Part shown: positions 1 through 12,849 of the stretch, piece after piece
Position numbering within the stretch: position 1 is the first letter of the stretch
Layout: each line of letters opens with the position of its first letter
Assembly (NCBI RefSeq): GCF_040436345.1
Contig: NC_133218.1
Span: 25,408,710 to 25,472,709, forward strand
Source: Pagrus major
Lineage: Eukaryota > Chordata > Actinopteri > Spariformes > Sparidae
Direction: 5' to 3'
Length of the DNA: 64,000 nucleotides
The notes under the pieces: model-generated
The model's database searches: none
What the model was told of the DNA's origin: nothing
The model's input: the letters and a program-made list of their open reading frames with translations, nothing else
Program-made: the position numbers and the translations under genes

Positions 1-67
1 AGTACAAATGTGAAAAACACACTCACATTAAGTGCTCTAAAAAGAATTCAGCAGATTCTTTGATTAC

Positions 68-3000
68 CTGTGATTCAGAGAAACGATCTTCATCTGAGTT
101 CCTAAATCCTTCTGGAGCCTCCATTAGGATCTCTAGACCGCCGGCCTCCTCATCGTCACTGCAAAGTGAGACAAAAAGTAGGCTGATGTGACACATTTCC
201 CTAAAATACAGCCGGATAGATCCTTTAACATTTTATCAAGATTCACAGAAAGATGTATTTTATTAATGTTGACTGTTTGTTGCTGCTCTGCACTTAGCAA
301 AAGATGGTTTTCGTAAGAACTGCTTCGCTGTGTGTTGTTCCTTTTTGTAATATTGTACTGCTGTAACATTTTCCTAATGTTTTATGGTTTCTCGTTGCTC
401 TGCGTGACTTATGTTCTGTCTAAAGAGTTCCTGTTTTGTTGCTGTCTTTATGGCGTTTCTTATCTTCGTTGTGTAAATGTTATTACTTTATAGTGTCAAC
501 AACATCATCACCGAAGGACTGTAGTTGAAAATTAACTAGTTGGCTAACAATGGCACAGTGATGCTGATTCATGTGTTTTTTTCTGCATTAAAGTGTACGT
601 AAATGACTTGTTTTGTTGAGTTGTGTTGTTAAATTATCCTGAATGTTTCCATGTTTCAAACCCGAGGAAATCTGTAATTTTACTCAAGGTAATGGTGTGT
701 TTCATTTGGTCACCTGGCGCTGCTTTAACTTCTGGGATAGAGTCAGAGAGTGAGGGAAGAAGTTGACTAAACATAGCATGAATAAAACTTTATAGCCTGA
801 CCTTGTTTGTGAACATTTATATCACATCACTAGATTTTTACCAGTAGCAATGGTTGTTTAGCAATGAAGTCAACATCTCCCATTATCCCACACTACTTAC
901 ATCTTTCCTATCCATAGTATGATCTATTGCTACGTCCACATCATATCATTCAGACTGTACATACGAGCAGCTGAGTCGGATAAAACGCTGTAATTAGGAC
1001 TCGGAGATATCGCCCTGCCCACGGACTCTTGGCGACAAAGCCTACGTCACTGTCAGTAACGTCTGAATAAAATTCAATTTCAGCACTAAAACAGTTGATT
1101 CAGCCCTTTTAAAAGAAGCTGACCTCATTTGTTTGTATGGTTTCACTTGTTAACGACAAATACTGAACACAAGAAACAAGAAATTTCTGCATTGTGCTGT
1201 GCTAACAGTGACAAATGTACGTAAAACACAGTCTTCCCCTTCTCACTCATTACATCTCAATACATTCATTCTATTATAGTTATATGTTTATATGGCGACC
1301 TTGAAAAGGGGAACTTGCTCTCATTGCCCCTCCTTGTTTAAATAAAGGTCTGAATGAATGAATGAATTGTGTAAATGCAGCATATTCACAATAAAAGGGG
1401 AAATGGATCTAATCTTGTGTCATGTGACATTTGGATGGAAATGTTTTATATGAAATACTACTATGACCGACACGTTTGTCCAAATTCTCACACAAAAACA
1501 ACCTGATGACACTAACCTTCCTCCAGAGTAAAAGTTCTTTTCATCCTTTTCTTCCTCCTCCACTTTCTCTTCCTCCTTTATGTTTTGGTTCTCTTCATGT
1601 TGCCCATCATCTTCATCATCATCATCATCATCATCATCCTCCTCCTTCTTCTTTTCTTCTTCTTGTTGCTCATCCTCTTTTTCCTCCTCGTCTTCCTCAA
1701 GGTCAGAGCAGTTGAGAAAGTCAAAACTTTCAAGGGCTGTCTCGACTTCTTGAGTGAAACTAGAAGAAGTAGGAAAAGGAGCCTGCGGAGAGAAACATGC
1801 AGGATGTGTCAATATCACTATCGATAAATTACAGTTGGCAAAAACACAAACGTGAATGCAGGAGCTCACCTTCGGAGCGTCCTCTGGTTGTTTTGACTCC
1901 TGGACGGACTGATGTGTCTCTTCTACCTGTTGTCCCTCTCCTGCTTCAGTGGTGCTGTCCTCTGCTTCTGCTTCAGTCCGCCCAGCCTGGACTGACAAGT
2001 CCTCAGATGCGTCATCTTTTACCTCCTCCGCTGAAACACACACTTGTGGGATGCTGCTTTCAGACAAATCCGACTCAGGAGGCACAGAGGAGACATCAGG
2101 GCATGAGCAGCTCAGGTCTGCTGAGGCCTCCGAGAGGTCAGCTGATTGGACAGACGCCCTATCAGTCACAGTACAGTCTGGACTGCTCTCGCCGACTTGG
2201 CTGTGCGAGCAGGAAGTCTGCAGATGGCCATTGGGCACCGCATCTGCCTGAGAGAAAACCTCCCCAGCTTCTGTCTCGTCCTCCTCTTGGTTGGAGGAGA
2301 GTGACGGCGTTGAAGCGCTGGACTTGTGCGGTGTGAATGACAGCTGAGTGGTGAGGGTGCTTTGCAGCATGTTGGAGGCCGTCAGCCTCTGAGCATGGTG
2401 AGCCAAGGCCGGACTGGAGGAGTCGTCGGATGATTCAGAAGAGTTGGACCAGACTGTCCCGTTCTCCATTTCTCCCTGTCGCTTCAACAGAGACTAGAAA
2501 GGAAACAAGACACATATAGATGAGAAAGAGACTTAATCTCGCTTCATGCTTCATGATAAGATGTCTAAAGCTTGTTTTTTTTGGGAATTAACAAAAATAG
2601 GAGTATACACGCACATCAAAGCCAAAATTGGCCGGTGCTGAGTTGAATATAAGCAAAACATGAAACAAAAAGACGGCTTGTACACTGCGGGGCTCCAATG
2701 TCCATGCGATTTATTGCACCAAAGTAGTGACGTGTGCAATGTGTGTGTTTTGTTTCATGTTTAGAATAAACACACAAAAATAAAATTAAAGGCAGTATAC
2801 GCATATTGCATCTGACAAAATGTCTGATGGTTTTCAGGTTAATCTGAAATCAAACCATTTAAAACTTTTTCTGTTAGTATGCTGGATTAGATTGGAAATT
2901 ACCTTCAACAATTCATTCAATTTACTAAATATTTGTACAATTACTTCCATATGTTGATTACTTTTGCTTGACCAATCATTATTATTTCACTTCTCAGATC

Positions 3001-6000
3001 TTTATGACTTTGATTACTGTAAACTAAACAGCTACAGCTACAACTACGTCCCAACACACCGACTGTACAGAGGTGAATCGGGGTGTTGTGCAGCCGAAAT
3101 CACAACGCAAGGACGCTGTCCTGTCCGTCAGAACGTCATGGAACGTCTCCGCCGACCAGCGGCTCTGTCTGGGCCCGACACGAGGCACGCTCTTCACAGG
3201 AGGTGAGGAAGAGGAGGGACATATTGGAGCTCTACTCAACCACGATTAAACAGCTACAAGGACCACAGCTCCGCTCATACATGCTGCTGCTGTCACATGT
3301 CACACTACTGCTATCATTCATTCTGCTCGCGTTAGGCACGCTACTCCCACCTCCACACGTCCTCACACACAGTCCTCTGTAAATATCCTCACACACATCA
3401 GTGCTACTGCTACAGACAAAGCAGTTGGGGAGCAGCTGAAATAGAACAAGCCGGTGAAATGACAGTAATAATAGCCATCAGTGAGATAAATGGCAAATAA
3501 ACAGTGTGCATATAAAGAGTTTACAAACCATTTTTTATGAACAAGTGGTGTAACAGATGGAGGTAATGTTGGTGGAAAATGCTAATAGGATATGACTTTT
3601 AATGTGACTCACATAAAACACCTGCTCCCGCATCGAGGGCGTGTCTGGAGGGCTCTGATTGGACAGCAGCCGTTTGGAAACTGTACTGGTGGATGATGTC
3701 TGGTCATCCTTATCAAACGGACTGAAAAACAAAGAAAAAAAACCATGAGAAACAGCAAAAGACGCCTGAATAAATATGTTAAAAATGTTAAAAAAAAACA
3801 TAAGAGGTGTGTGCTGCAGTTTCAGTACCTCCAGGTGACCTCCAAGTTCAGCTTCACCGTCCCGAGGTCGTTGATATCCACGGCAAGCGTCTGGGGGAGT
3901 GGGCAGAACAGGTCGAGCATTTCGCAGGACACGGTGCCCACCACCACGTGATTGGCCAGGCTCTTTAGCTCCGTCACCTTGACAACCAGAACAAGCAAAC
4001 ACCAGAGAGATGAGGAGAGGCCGAGACCGTGGGAGATTCACAGTTTTACAATTAGCACAAGCTGGCAGCTTTAGTGAGACTGCATGAAGTGAAGTAGAGG
4101 CTGGTGAGAAAATGTGTTTTTCTCATTTTGAACAAATACCATTAAAAGATAAACAAACCGAAGGAGAAGGAAACATGTTTCTTCATTATGATGGGCATTT
4201 TTTTTTTTTAGTCGATCCCACACACAGCTTCCTGCTGCCATAAATATACGCAGCTGAAAATAGTCTGCAACAAATCTACTTTACTGCTGCTTGAGTTACA
4301 TTTGCTTAAAACTATCCACCCAGCTGTTTTAGGAAAATTATTTGGCTTTTTTAAAAATGAAACTCTGCAATTGTGACTCCTTTTTCAAGATTTACATTTT
4401 GAGAAGAAACCAGTAGACGAAGATCAGTTAGATAAGTAAAACTTTTCATGGAATTTGTCTACAGTAAGAAAAATCAGGAAAACCAGCTGATCTCATTACC
4501 TTGATTGACAGCAGCTCCGTGACGAGAGGCAGAAAGATGTATTCCTCACTGTCCCACATCTGCTTGTTGCTGACTTCCACGCGGCCTCGTAGCCTCCAGC
4601 GTTGCCGCCCGTAGCGCATTAGGACCTAATGTGACAAAAAACAGTTGATGTGGTGAAGCAGATGTGATGCTGACTTAGATTCCAGTCTGCATGCTTGTAA
4701 TTGTGTTTCTTACCTCATACTGGTCACCAGCACACAGCCGTGCAAAGCCAGCGAGGCCTGAAACATCGGAAATGGACAAGAAAAATGAGAACTGGAGAGC
4801 AAATAGGAAGTCATATGAGTGTAGAAAGTGACTCACCCTTCATCTTGACATGAAACTCTCCCATCTGGCTTTCTAATTCACTCTCAAGTGAGCACATGTG
4901 CTGCAGACACAAACAGAGGAAGGGATTAAATAATGTAATTGTGTAATAATGTAATTTTTTTATAACACTAGAATATACATCTATTTTTATCTAAAATAAC
5001 GTGAGAGCCACGCGCTCAGGTCAGTCACTTGCCTCTGTACATTCCCTGTAGCCCTTGTTGGCTTCACTCAGGCTCTCTCTGGCCTCTTTGCTGCCAGTGG
5101 CGGAGTTGAAGGCCGCCACCATCTTACTTGCTCCATCACGCAGTCGCCGCTGTATACAATAAGCATCGTACAGCTCCTCAACCTGGAAAACACGGGTTTC
5201 AACAAATGGATATAATGTTAAATTCTCACCTGAAGAGAGAATGAAAATGAATATTATCATAAATTTGTATTGATAGAAAGCAGCTGTTAGTTTATAGAAA
5301 ACATCAGATTCAAAACATATTTTATGTGTTATAATTGAAGCCTTTTTAGCCACTCTGGAGCCGTGGAACAGGCTGAGAACACAGCACTGACACAATATCA
5401 CCACAAAAATTTGCCATGGCGAACATGTAAGCAAACATTGGCCTATTCACACATTCAGCGGACATGAGGAATCATTAGCATTCATTTGGAGTCGTGTTGA
5501 AGTCAATCTTACGAGTTTCAGTCAAATAATCATGATCCTTTCACTCCGTTTTCATCTCTACCAACTCCTGAGGTAAATATCTTGTTTTTAGTTGCTAGAT
5601 GCTCCACTATGTTCACCAGCTAGTCGCTTACTGTGTCTGTCTGCCATTTGATGCCAGGTAGGTCATGAGTAGTGAATTCCTCAGAGCTTCTTCTTCTTTT
5701 TTTTTTCTTTTTTTTTAACCTATACACAGCTGCTGCAGCTGGACATGAGTTGCTGAGAGTGTTGAGAGTGAACCAAAACCATAACACCATAAAGAGTCAG
5801 TTGATAATAATTCTTTCTGGGTTTGTACCACTAATACATTTTTACATTAAACATTGTCCTCTAAAGTATTGTTTCAGTACAATATTTTGAAAGGGACTCT
5901 ATACTATTTAAAAGCTACAACAGGAACTTTCTATTTCAGGACAAAAGATGATAATGGTGAAACAAAGTGAACTTTGTGTTTTATTGGCGTACCACCAGAC

Positions 6001-6925
6001 AACAGAGCAGCTTCTTTCCTCAGGCTGTGAGACCTCTCTGTTCATCCTCAGCACTCCACCATCAAAAATAGTTTTAATTTTATGACTTATCAGACCCAGA
6101 TAAGACAGAAACAGAAACAGAAATAGCCAATCATCTAATAGTCTTGTTTGCTTATGTAGGCCATAAAGAGGGATCGGTATCACATGAGGCTATTTCATAA
6201 CCAGTTAAACGTTCCTTGTAGTACATTTAAATAAAAAAAGACATAACACATATATACAGAACGTGCATACACACTTTGCTGAGATGGAAGTCCAAGCGTC
6301 GCATAAACCTCTCTATGGCTTTCACTTGCTGCAAAACAAGAAATAAATTGTTAAACTTGACAAACAAAACACAGAAAATCTTTGCCTCTCTTCAATTCTT
6401 GTACAGTTTCAACGTCCTGCACTCATGTCTGTATAAAACAGGTGTGAATGAAACTCACCTTATCCTGCTCATACAAAGACCCCTGCAAAGTAAACAACAA
6501 GAATAAAAACATTCAGCATCACAAAGTATCAAATTAACATCCTGACTGAGACGACAGCAGCCAGCCTGGTACTATCAATACTGGCGTGACTGGTTTGACC
6601 ACATGAGCAGCTCACCAAACGACCGTTCCTCTTGTTTTCTCTGATCTGCTGACCCAGGCTGTCCAGCTCCAGCTGGTGGACCTGCAGGTACGACCTAACA
6701 ACAAAAACCCAATCACTGTTACTTCTTCATTTTAAGACTGAAAAGCAGTTGTATCCTGTGTATGCAGTGAAATTCCCCCTGCCAGCCACCCACTGCTATC
6801 GATGCAAACAGTGCCGGAGATGTGTTTACTCACTGTAAGCCTTTGCGTAAGGCAGCGTACACTTCATCCAGCCGCTCGGGCTGGGGGGTTTTAGTGGGTG
6901 GCAGTTTGGTGGAGCCTGTGAACAT
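68..6925 (-). CDS. ripor1: RIPOR1 (FAM65A), RHO family-interacting cell polarization regulator, 5' part; 3' end outside window
   Basis: Thirteen coding exons read on the minus strand: 6834-6925, 6616-6694, 6459-6482, 6275-6328, 5033-5182, 4837-4900, 4714-4757, 4500-4625, 3829-3977, 3613-3721, 1870-2493, 1517-1782, 68-158. Joined they give 624 residues in one frame and continue past the left edge (donor at 67/66). Recognition rests on close agreement with the vertebrate RIPOR1 N-terminal domain, e.g. [49 protein letters not shown] and [23 protein letters not shown] proteins bind active Rho GTPases and steer Golgi and cell polarity (family knowledge). The start at 6925 has an in-frame TAA four codons upstream and matches an internal Met of the longer mammalian isoform, so this is the short N-terminus. 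Residues ~505-593 form a very acidic Glu/Asp block. The intron after 5033 uses a GC donor. Confidence 0.93.
650..960. repeat. Dispersed repeat copy (pairs with 51435-51750)
   Basis: In a ripor1 intron. This stretch and 51435-51750 share the same order of blocks: a 'gaaatctgtaattttactcaagg'-like start, 'tttggtc', a central 'aagaaagttg' region and 'acaactcccatgattcca'-like end, with many substitutions. No coding capacity or clear terminal repeats were seen, so the class is unknown. Similarity was judged by eye. Confidence 0.45.
1612..1637 (-). repeat. (ATC/GAT)n triplet run coding poly-Asp in ripor1
   Basis: A run of ATC triplets on the plus strand reads GAT on the coding strand and gives eight consecutive Asp residues inside the acidic tract of the ripor1 exon 1517-1782. 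It is an uninterrupted coding trinucleotide repeat, hence prone to length change. Confidence 0.85.
5031..5032 (-). other. ripor1: GC-AG intron donor in ripor1
   Basis: The exon ends ACA GAG and the intron begins GCAAGT. The next exon (4837-4900) opens CAC ATG TGC, giving the expected [15 protein letters not shown]. Using the GT three bases further on would shift the frame. Confidence 0.8.
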
Positions 6926-8989
6926 CCTGCTTCCTTACAAGGCACGTTTCTCTTGGATCAAACAGTGCTGAGGGAGACAGAGGCAGAGAGAGATAGAACA
7001 TGGGATCACTTCTGATAAGGCCTTCGTGATTATTTGGTTTATTCCAGGAAACTGGCTGGATGGAGAGACAGACATGAGTTCAGCTCACCTGCTGAGTAGA
7101 GAGAGACTGTCACTACTGTAGCATGCTTGGAGAGTTGAGTGTAGCGCTGTGGCTTTAACAAACCGAAGGACATGTCCTGTAATTACACAAAAAAGTAACA
7201 TTAGAGACAAAAACGTCCCCCTTCACCTCATACCTCACTGTACCTGACAAGGGTTTTTTTTGCTCGTTCTCTGTGATTATAAAGGATTCTGATAATTACA
7301 GAAGTCACTGGAGGATAAGTTGAGGGGGGGAAAGAGGATAGAAGCCACTCTTTCACTTCCCCGGTCTGGCCACACTGCTTTGTTGAAAGTCTGAGATGCC
7401 GAGCGACATGCATGCAGCAACCACATTGGCCGCGGCTGACAACAGAAGGGAGTACAGTCTGCTTTTGCTTCTCTTCCCCTTCCTTCCCTACTTCTCCACC
7501 CCCCTCTTCACATCCAACACCAGAGTACAGGAAGTCTCATGGCTGACTCTACACAGGAAATTCTACACAGAAGTTTGGCCCAAGAATATAAAACCATCCC
7601 TCCACTGTGAGCGAGGGTGTAAGAATTGACCCTTTTTCTACTCCAAGCTAAGCTACTAAACGGGCAGATTAGCGCGACGCCAAAGGAAGGGGAAACTATA
7701 GGAAGGGAGGGTCGTGCCTGGGCTAATCTAGTCACAAAAGAGATTACAGTCTTAAACCACACTAAATCTGTCAAGCAGGAGCCAAACCCATATTAACACA
7801 TGGTATCTGTGAATGAGCTAGTCCAGGACAGAGCAACTAGTGACATCTGCTCTCCATTGTCTTACACTAAACTCAAAACCAGGAGAGAAACGTGCCTCAG
7901 TATAACAGATGGGATCAAATGTTCCACCTGTTGGAGTCACAGAAATGGAAAACACACAGATTATGGTTTCATAATGATCAAAGCCTTATTAGGAATAACA
8001 CTGCTGACATGAGAATAAGCTGTATGCACCCTGCTGTGTTTCTGTGTTCCCCTGCTACACGGTGAGGTGAAGTGGACTCGGGGCGCACCAGGCCGGGGGT
8101 CCAGTTAAACCTCTAATCTGAGCTGCAGACTGGGAGGATTAACTGGAGTTGGTCAGAGTTAGAACATGGCAAAGAGAAGGTGCCATACCAGAGGTCCTTT
8201 ACGGATAAAACACCCTGAAAACAACCACTTCTGCCAAAAACGGCCAAAGGACATGCAGGACTTGCACCCTGGGGAGCTATGAAAGTGCAAAGTCATCATG
8301 ATGAAACACACATTCAAATAGAGGGAGAGAGAGAGATCTCACATACTCCCACCCACCCATAAATAGCTGTACCTGAGGAAGCCCACGCAGTCTCTGAGTA
8401 GACTGAGTTTTCCTGATGACTACGAGTGCCAGTCACCCAGTTTCCTCCCTGTCAGATGTGCTCTTATCCCTTTCCTTACATTAGAGATCATTAGCTGGAT
8501 TAATCCTCTCCACAGACCAGAGCGAACAAAGAGGACACTGTTTCCAATCACCTCACAAGACTGGAGTTTTTTGTGTAAAAAAAGCCTTTCGCACACACTC
8601 ACTGCATGCACAAGCACATATAGCCTTGTCCGGACAGCAGTTTGGGCCCACAACCCACTCACTCTCACAGTCATTTGTTATTTTTCACAAATTGACCGAT
8701 CACTCACTAAGTTAACTGAATAGGGCTGAAACTGAAGATTACTGTTTTTAAGTGGATGTTTTTAATAAATCGACTGATTTAATCTCACAGTATTCATACG
8801 TTTTGTCTCAATAGGTGCAGCTATCCAATGTCATGTTGTGTTTGTTGTTGTAATTGTAAGTTTTGGAAATAAAAACAGCAGCTAACAAGAAAAAAATCCA
8901 TCTCAATGGATGAATAGAGTAGATGAGGAATTTCAACCAACAATGGTTTAAAAGCGCGCTGTGAAGTTTTTGGAAAGAAACCTTCACCG

Positions 8990-9240
8990 ATTGAATTTCA
9001 TGACCGAATAAACTGAATAAACAAACAAGTTCATCCTGGTTTACTGTGTTTGTATTTGCAGGAAGCTTCTTAGTCACTACCTTTCTAGCTTCAAACAATG
9101 TTTTGGGGACTTTAATGCCTCTAGGTTGGCTTGTTTATATGAAAATATATCAAATAACTATTTATGAGTTTGTACTATTACATCACTAGTATTGTAAATA
9201 ATAATTTTCTGAGTTTTTAAACTACATAATGCACCTTTAA
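8990..9240 (-). mobile_element. Diverged copy of TTAA-flanked MITE family A
   Basis: Reads on the minus strand like the copies at 13.5, 37.4, 37.9 and 58.9 kb: a terminal AACTACATAATGCACCTTTAA at the right, and an internal block with 'ctttctagcttcaaacaatgttttgggga'. The left end is not clear. It lies in the long first intron of ripor1. Confidence 0.5.
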
Positions 9241-9680
9241 ATCAGACAAAGGCACTGAAAAGACAATTTTCCTGCTCCGGCTGGACAATAAAGCTCATCT
9301 AGTCTATTCTGTATATCCTTGTCATGCCTTTCTTGATGAACGACCTGAACCTTTAGCCAATTACTCAACCAAATGGTGATTAATTCTCTGCTGATTACTT
9401 AGTCAATTACTGTCTGACTGTCTCAGCATTAAATCAGACATCACTACGTGCCAATAACTAACTGGTGTCTCTAAACTGGTTTAATGTGACCTACTGTCAC
9501 AGAATAGGGAAAAGAAAGTCATGTGTCATGTTGGAGATGAATCATAACCATTACTGGAAGTTCACTAATCCAATAATCGTTTCAGCATTTAAGCTTTTCT
9601 TGTATGTGGCTGAACATTTAGTGCAGATATAAACAACGACGTAGCTCCCTCCCCTCCAGATCATCCATACTTTGTGGGTC

Positions 9681-9742
9681 CAAGTGTGCCGGAGGAGGAA
9701 GAGGAGGAGGTGGTGGTGGTGGAGGACGAGGAGGATGAGGGG
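9681..9742. repeat. Purine-rich GGA/GGT low-complexity tract
   Basis: About 60 bases of GGAGGAGGAAGAGGAGG- and GGTGGTGG-like sequence ending in a G run, upstream of the probable ripor1 first exon. It is all purine or nearly so on the plus strand. Function is not indicated. Confidence 0.7.
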
Positions 9743-10199
9743 GTAATGGTGTTACAATACAATGCAACCACCTCTATTTCCAGATTACTGGATTAGCCTA
9801 ACCTGGCGGCAGCAGGCCACTGAGTCGGATAAACACACATCACACATCGCGGCCGAGCTCTTTAGTGAATGATGGAGTCCAAACAGCAAAACTTAGGGAC
9901 GCGGTGTCGGGCCAGATTTTGTATTCCGCACATATCCCACCCCAGCTCTCCGGAGCTCACATCACAGGCCACAAAAAGTCCACACCAGGACCTCCACCGC
10001 CCTGAACGTTAACCCGCTACCGCCGCAAACAGCTGGGAGAAACGGGGGGGATTGAGTAAATCACGGCCAGCTGGCGGATGTAATGTCGACAACATCACGG
10101 GAAAGCAACTTCACGTCGGACGGACTCATGACCATGTAGAGAAAAATTTAACGGGCTTCTTCTTGTGACCTTGGCGGAAAAAAAGCAGCAGGTACCTAC

Positions 10200-10330
10200 C
10201 TCTGTTTGAACGTCCGACAGCCCGGAGGAGATGACCAGAGTCTCATTTCCAACGCGATGCTCCACGCTATTAGCAGAGGTTCACAGTTATTCTGGGCGCT
10301 GTCCCTCTCCTCGATTTCGCAGTTTTTTGT
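10200..10330 (-). other. ripor1: Probable 5' noncoding first exon of ripor1
   Basis: On the minus strand the sequence ends in CAGAG followed by GTAGGT at 10199-10194, a good splice donor. The next exon would begin near 6967, after a CTCAG acceptor, and carries the ATG at 6925. Joining the two gives a stop in the frame of the upstream Met-containing ORF, so the exon is taken as untranslated. The surrounding 9.8-10.4 kb is richer in CpG than its neighbours, as expected for a promoter. The 5' boundary is a guess; transcript evidence is lacking and another first exon may exist. Confidence 0.4.
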
Positions 10331-10399
10331 GTCCACAGTCGAGCTAGCGGCGGTAAGCAAGTCGGCTTCCGCTTCGGGGTTTTTCACAATAAAAGCTCC

Positions 10400-12090
10400 C
10401 AACCAAACCAAAAAGTTGCAGCTGGTATGGAAGTAAAAAGATGCAACAAGTAATAAAACACACGGATTAGCGCCAAAACTGAACTTTTTTTTTTTTTGGC
10501 AATCCTTATTACAATTTTTCTCTGATGTATTAGGAATATCCATAGGACCTCTCGCCATAAAAGCAACATTTGGCACGGTCATGCAGCAAAAACACGATAG
10601 CGTTTACTACACTCCTGAGACTTATACTGCTCAAATCGAAAGACAGATCTCCTCCCACGTTTAGTTCATTGATTAGAGAGCTCATGCATGATCTGACCTT
10701 AGAAAAAGTTTGTTACACTACAAGAGGTTGCACACTCCACTATCACACCATTTGGCAACCGGTTCTGAATCAGGTGGAAAGGATGAGGACGCCTCAGACA
10801 TATTAAATCAATAGATGTAACCCTCTCCCTTTTTTCCTTTCCTTTCCTTTCCTTTAATTAAATTTTTGTATCTTTTTCCTCCCTTCCCCTCTTTTTTTTT
10901 CTCTTCTCCTTTCTTGCATAATTTTTGTTTTTTGCATTTTTTCATTGTATGCTTATAAATCATTTATCGATTATTGTAATGGTGCAATAGGGTAGGGTTA
11001 CCTGTGGGATGGGATCTTGTTAAAATAACTGTATTTCAGATTGTATTTTGTTTACTCTGAAAAAATAATAAATATACTTTGAAAAAAAACCCCACATGAA
11101 TTAAATTTCAAATATTTCAGTGGAGACAGTACAAAAAATATTTTCGCACAAGGTTTAGAGTACTGATCAAGAGATAATATGTTAAGTAATGTTAAATAAT
11201 AAGTATTTATCTGAGAGTTTGATATTTTGTCTAAATACAACACCCTCTACCCTCAATTTGGATTTGGGAAAACTTTGATACAAAACCGTAGGAACAGTAT
11301 GGCAATAATGATTGTAAATTATGTTAAATTAAGTGAAATAAGTTTAAGAGGCAAAAGCGAAGAGGGATAAACATCGTCAACGGTATCAAATAACACTGAC
11401 TGAAAACAGCATTTTCAACAATCATGAATAGAAATTATATTGAGTAAGGATACTAGTTATAGATAGGATAAGATCCACCTGTTGGTTTGTTATAATGGTT
11501 CAAAATAAAATGGAAATACATTTGTACTTAAATTATTTCCCTCTATCTGTAGCCACACCATATTGTGAACAGCTACACACTTACTGCACACCTCCATCAA
11601 AGCTATAAATCTGTAGACAATTACTTTGGTATATGTGCATAATTTCGTAATGTAATCGTAATGAGGTGACAATTTGTTTATTTCTACTTTGTTTAAACCA
11701 TTTTTCCACATTTAACCAACAAATTTTCTGACAATTTTCCATATAATCATAAAACGGGAAATAAAAGTTGTTCATGTTTGGGACAGCGTGAATTTCCTGA
11801 CTTAAATTCCGATAAATTTTCCACAACTTCTTGTGGACAATACATCCACAAATACATCTTCTGATGGATCACATGCAGCAACAACCCATGTTATACATAC
11901 AGACCATATAAGCTTGATGACAGATGACATTTTCTGTTGTGAACCCTTTAACATTTTGCACTGGATACCAGATATCAAAACTCATACAAGCTTTGCCTAA
12001 TACTGTATATTCAGAACAGCTTTGCTTGGACAGAGTCACTGAACTTGTTCGTTTGAAACCTTTGACCAAACTATCTTATACACTTCTCAA
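10400..12090. other. Intergenic, no gene seen
   Basis: Mostly A+T-rich. Contains a polypyrimidine stretch with a (CCTTT)n run near 10834-10855 and an A-rich end near 11080 that resembles the 3' end of a degraded retroelement. Short ORFs on either strand lack recognisable motifs. Confidence 0.5.
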
Positions 12091-12094
12091 AATT

Positions 12095-12270
12095 AGTTAG
12101 GTACGGAAGCCCTAAAGGAAAATTATCTTGTTATCTCGGGAAAACGGCAGTTGTTATTTCGAGATAATAACTCGAGATCTTGAGAAAACAAATGAAATTA
12201 ACTCGTTATCACGGGAAAACGGAGGAAATAAAATGTATGAATGCATGGCCCTTTACAGCTTCCGTAGTTA
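12095..12270. mobile_element. Short inverted-repeat element (MITE-like)
   Basis: The left end reads GTTAGGTACGGAAGCCCTAAAG and the right end is its near reverse complement, CTTTACAGCTTCCGTAGTTAG. The inside has palindromic pieces such as ATTTCGAGATAATAACTCGAGAT. No ORF of note. About 175 bases, consistent with a nonautonomous DNA element; superfamily not assigned. Confidence 0.6.
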
Positions 12271-12549
12271 GGGATATTGGGATATGGGTTTATATATGCA
12301 CGTGCATGGATATGCAATACAAGAGGAATGAAATGTGTGGCATTATTTTTGGGGATCAAATGTATTCACAAAATTAAAAATCCAGATATGTCACAGAATA
12401 AACAATCGAGTGAAACACTAAAATATTCTAATATCCCTAACTAATATTGAGTGGCGTATGTTTGAAGCCAGTAATTATTGTGTACACGAGAACAGCTTGG
12501 ACTATATTACACCTTCGTGTAAACTTATTGTGAAATGTCGCTCCTCCAA

Positions 12550-12584
12550 CCGGAAATCGAGCTTCGGCTAGTTGCTGTGGCAAC
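12550..12584 (+). promoter_or_regulatory. ETS site plus RFX X-box
   Basis: CCGGAAAT at 12550-12557 matches the ETS core in a strong context. GTTGCTGTGGCAAC at 12571-12584 is a perfect 5-base inverted repeat with a 4-base spacer, fitting the RFX X-box half-sites. Together they look like a compact promoter. They are followed 90 bases later by a short ORF (12675-12848, plus strand). The gene driven is unknown. Confidence 0.45.
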
Positions 12585-12674
12585 AAGGATGTCTCTCAGT
12601 CTGTCACTGTTTTCTCCGTTGCTGCTTGTGCTTCGCTGGCGACGCCACGGTGAATCCATCGGAAAAAAACAGAC

Positions 12675-12848
12675 ATGATGTTTCCGAAGGACAGGAAGGA
12701 GAAGAAGTACCAACTTCTCCCGGAGTCACCCATGGGTGGCCAAGTAAAACGTGTAGGTTCACGTTTAGCAGATAAATCTATCAGGTGCAGCGACGGCGTA
12801 GGGGCCGTTTGTCCAAATTTGACCAAGCCGGGGAGGGGGCGGCGATAA
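12675..12848 (+). other. Short ORF / possible first exon of an unrecognised gene
   Basis: Two in-frame ATGs (12675, 12678) open a basic ORF starting MFPKDRKEKKYQLLPESP; it runs 56 residues from the second ATG to TAA at 12846-12848. A possible donor, CAA|GTAAAA, is at 12744. It sits just 3' of an ETS/X-box cluster. I do not recognise the peptide, and no convincing downstream exon was found before ctcf. It could be the first exon of a gene with its remaining exons missed, a noncoding RNA exon, or chance. Confidence 0.3.
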
Positions 12849-12849
12849 A

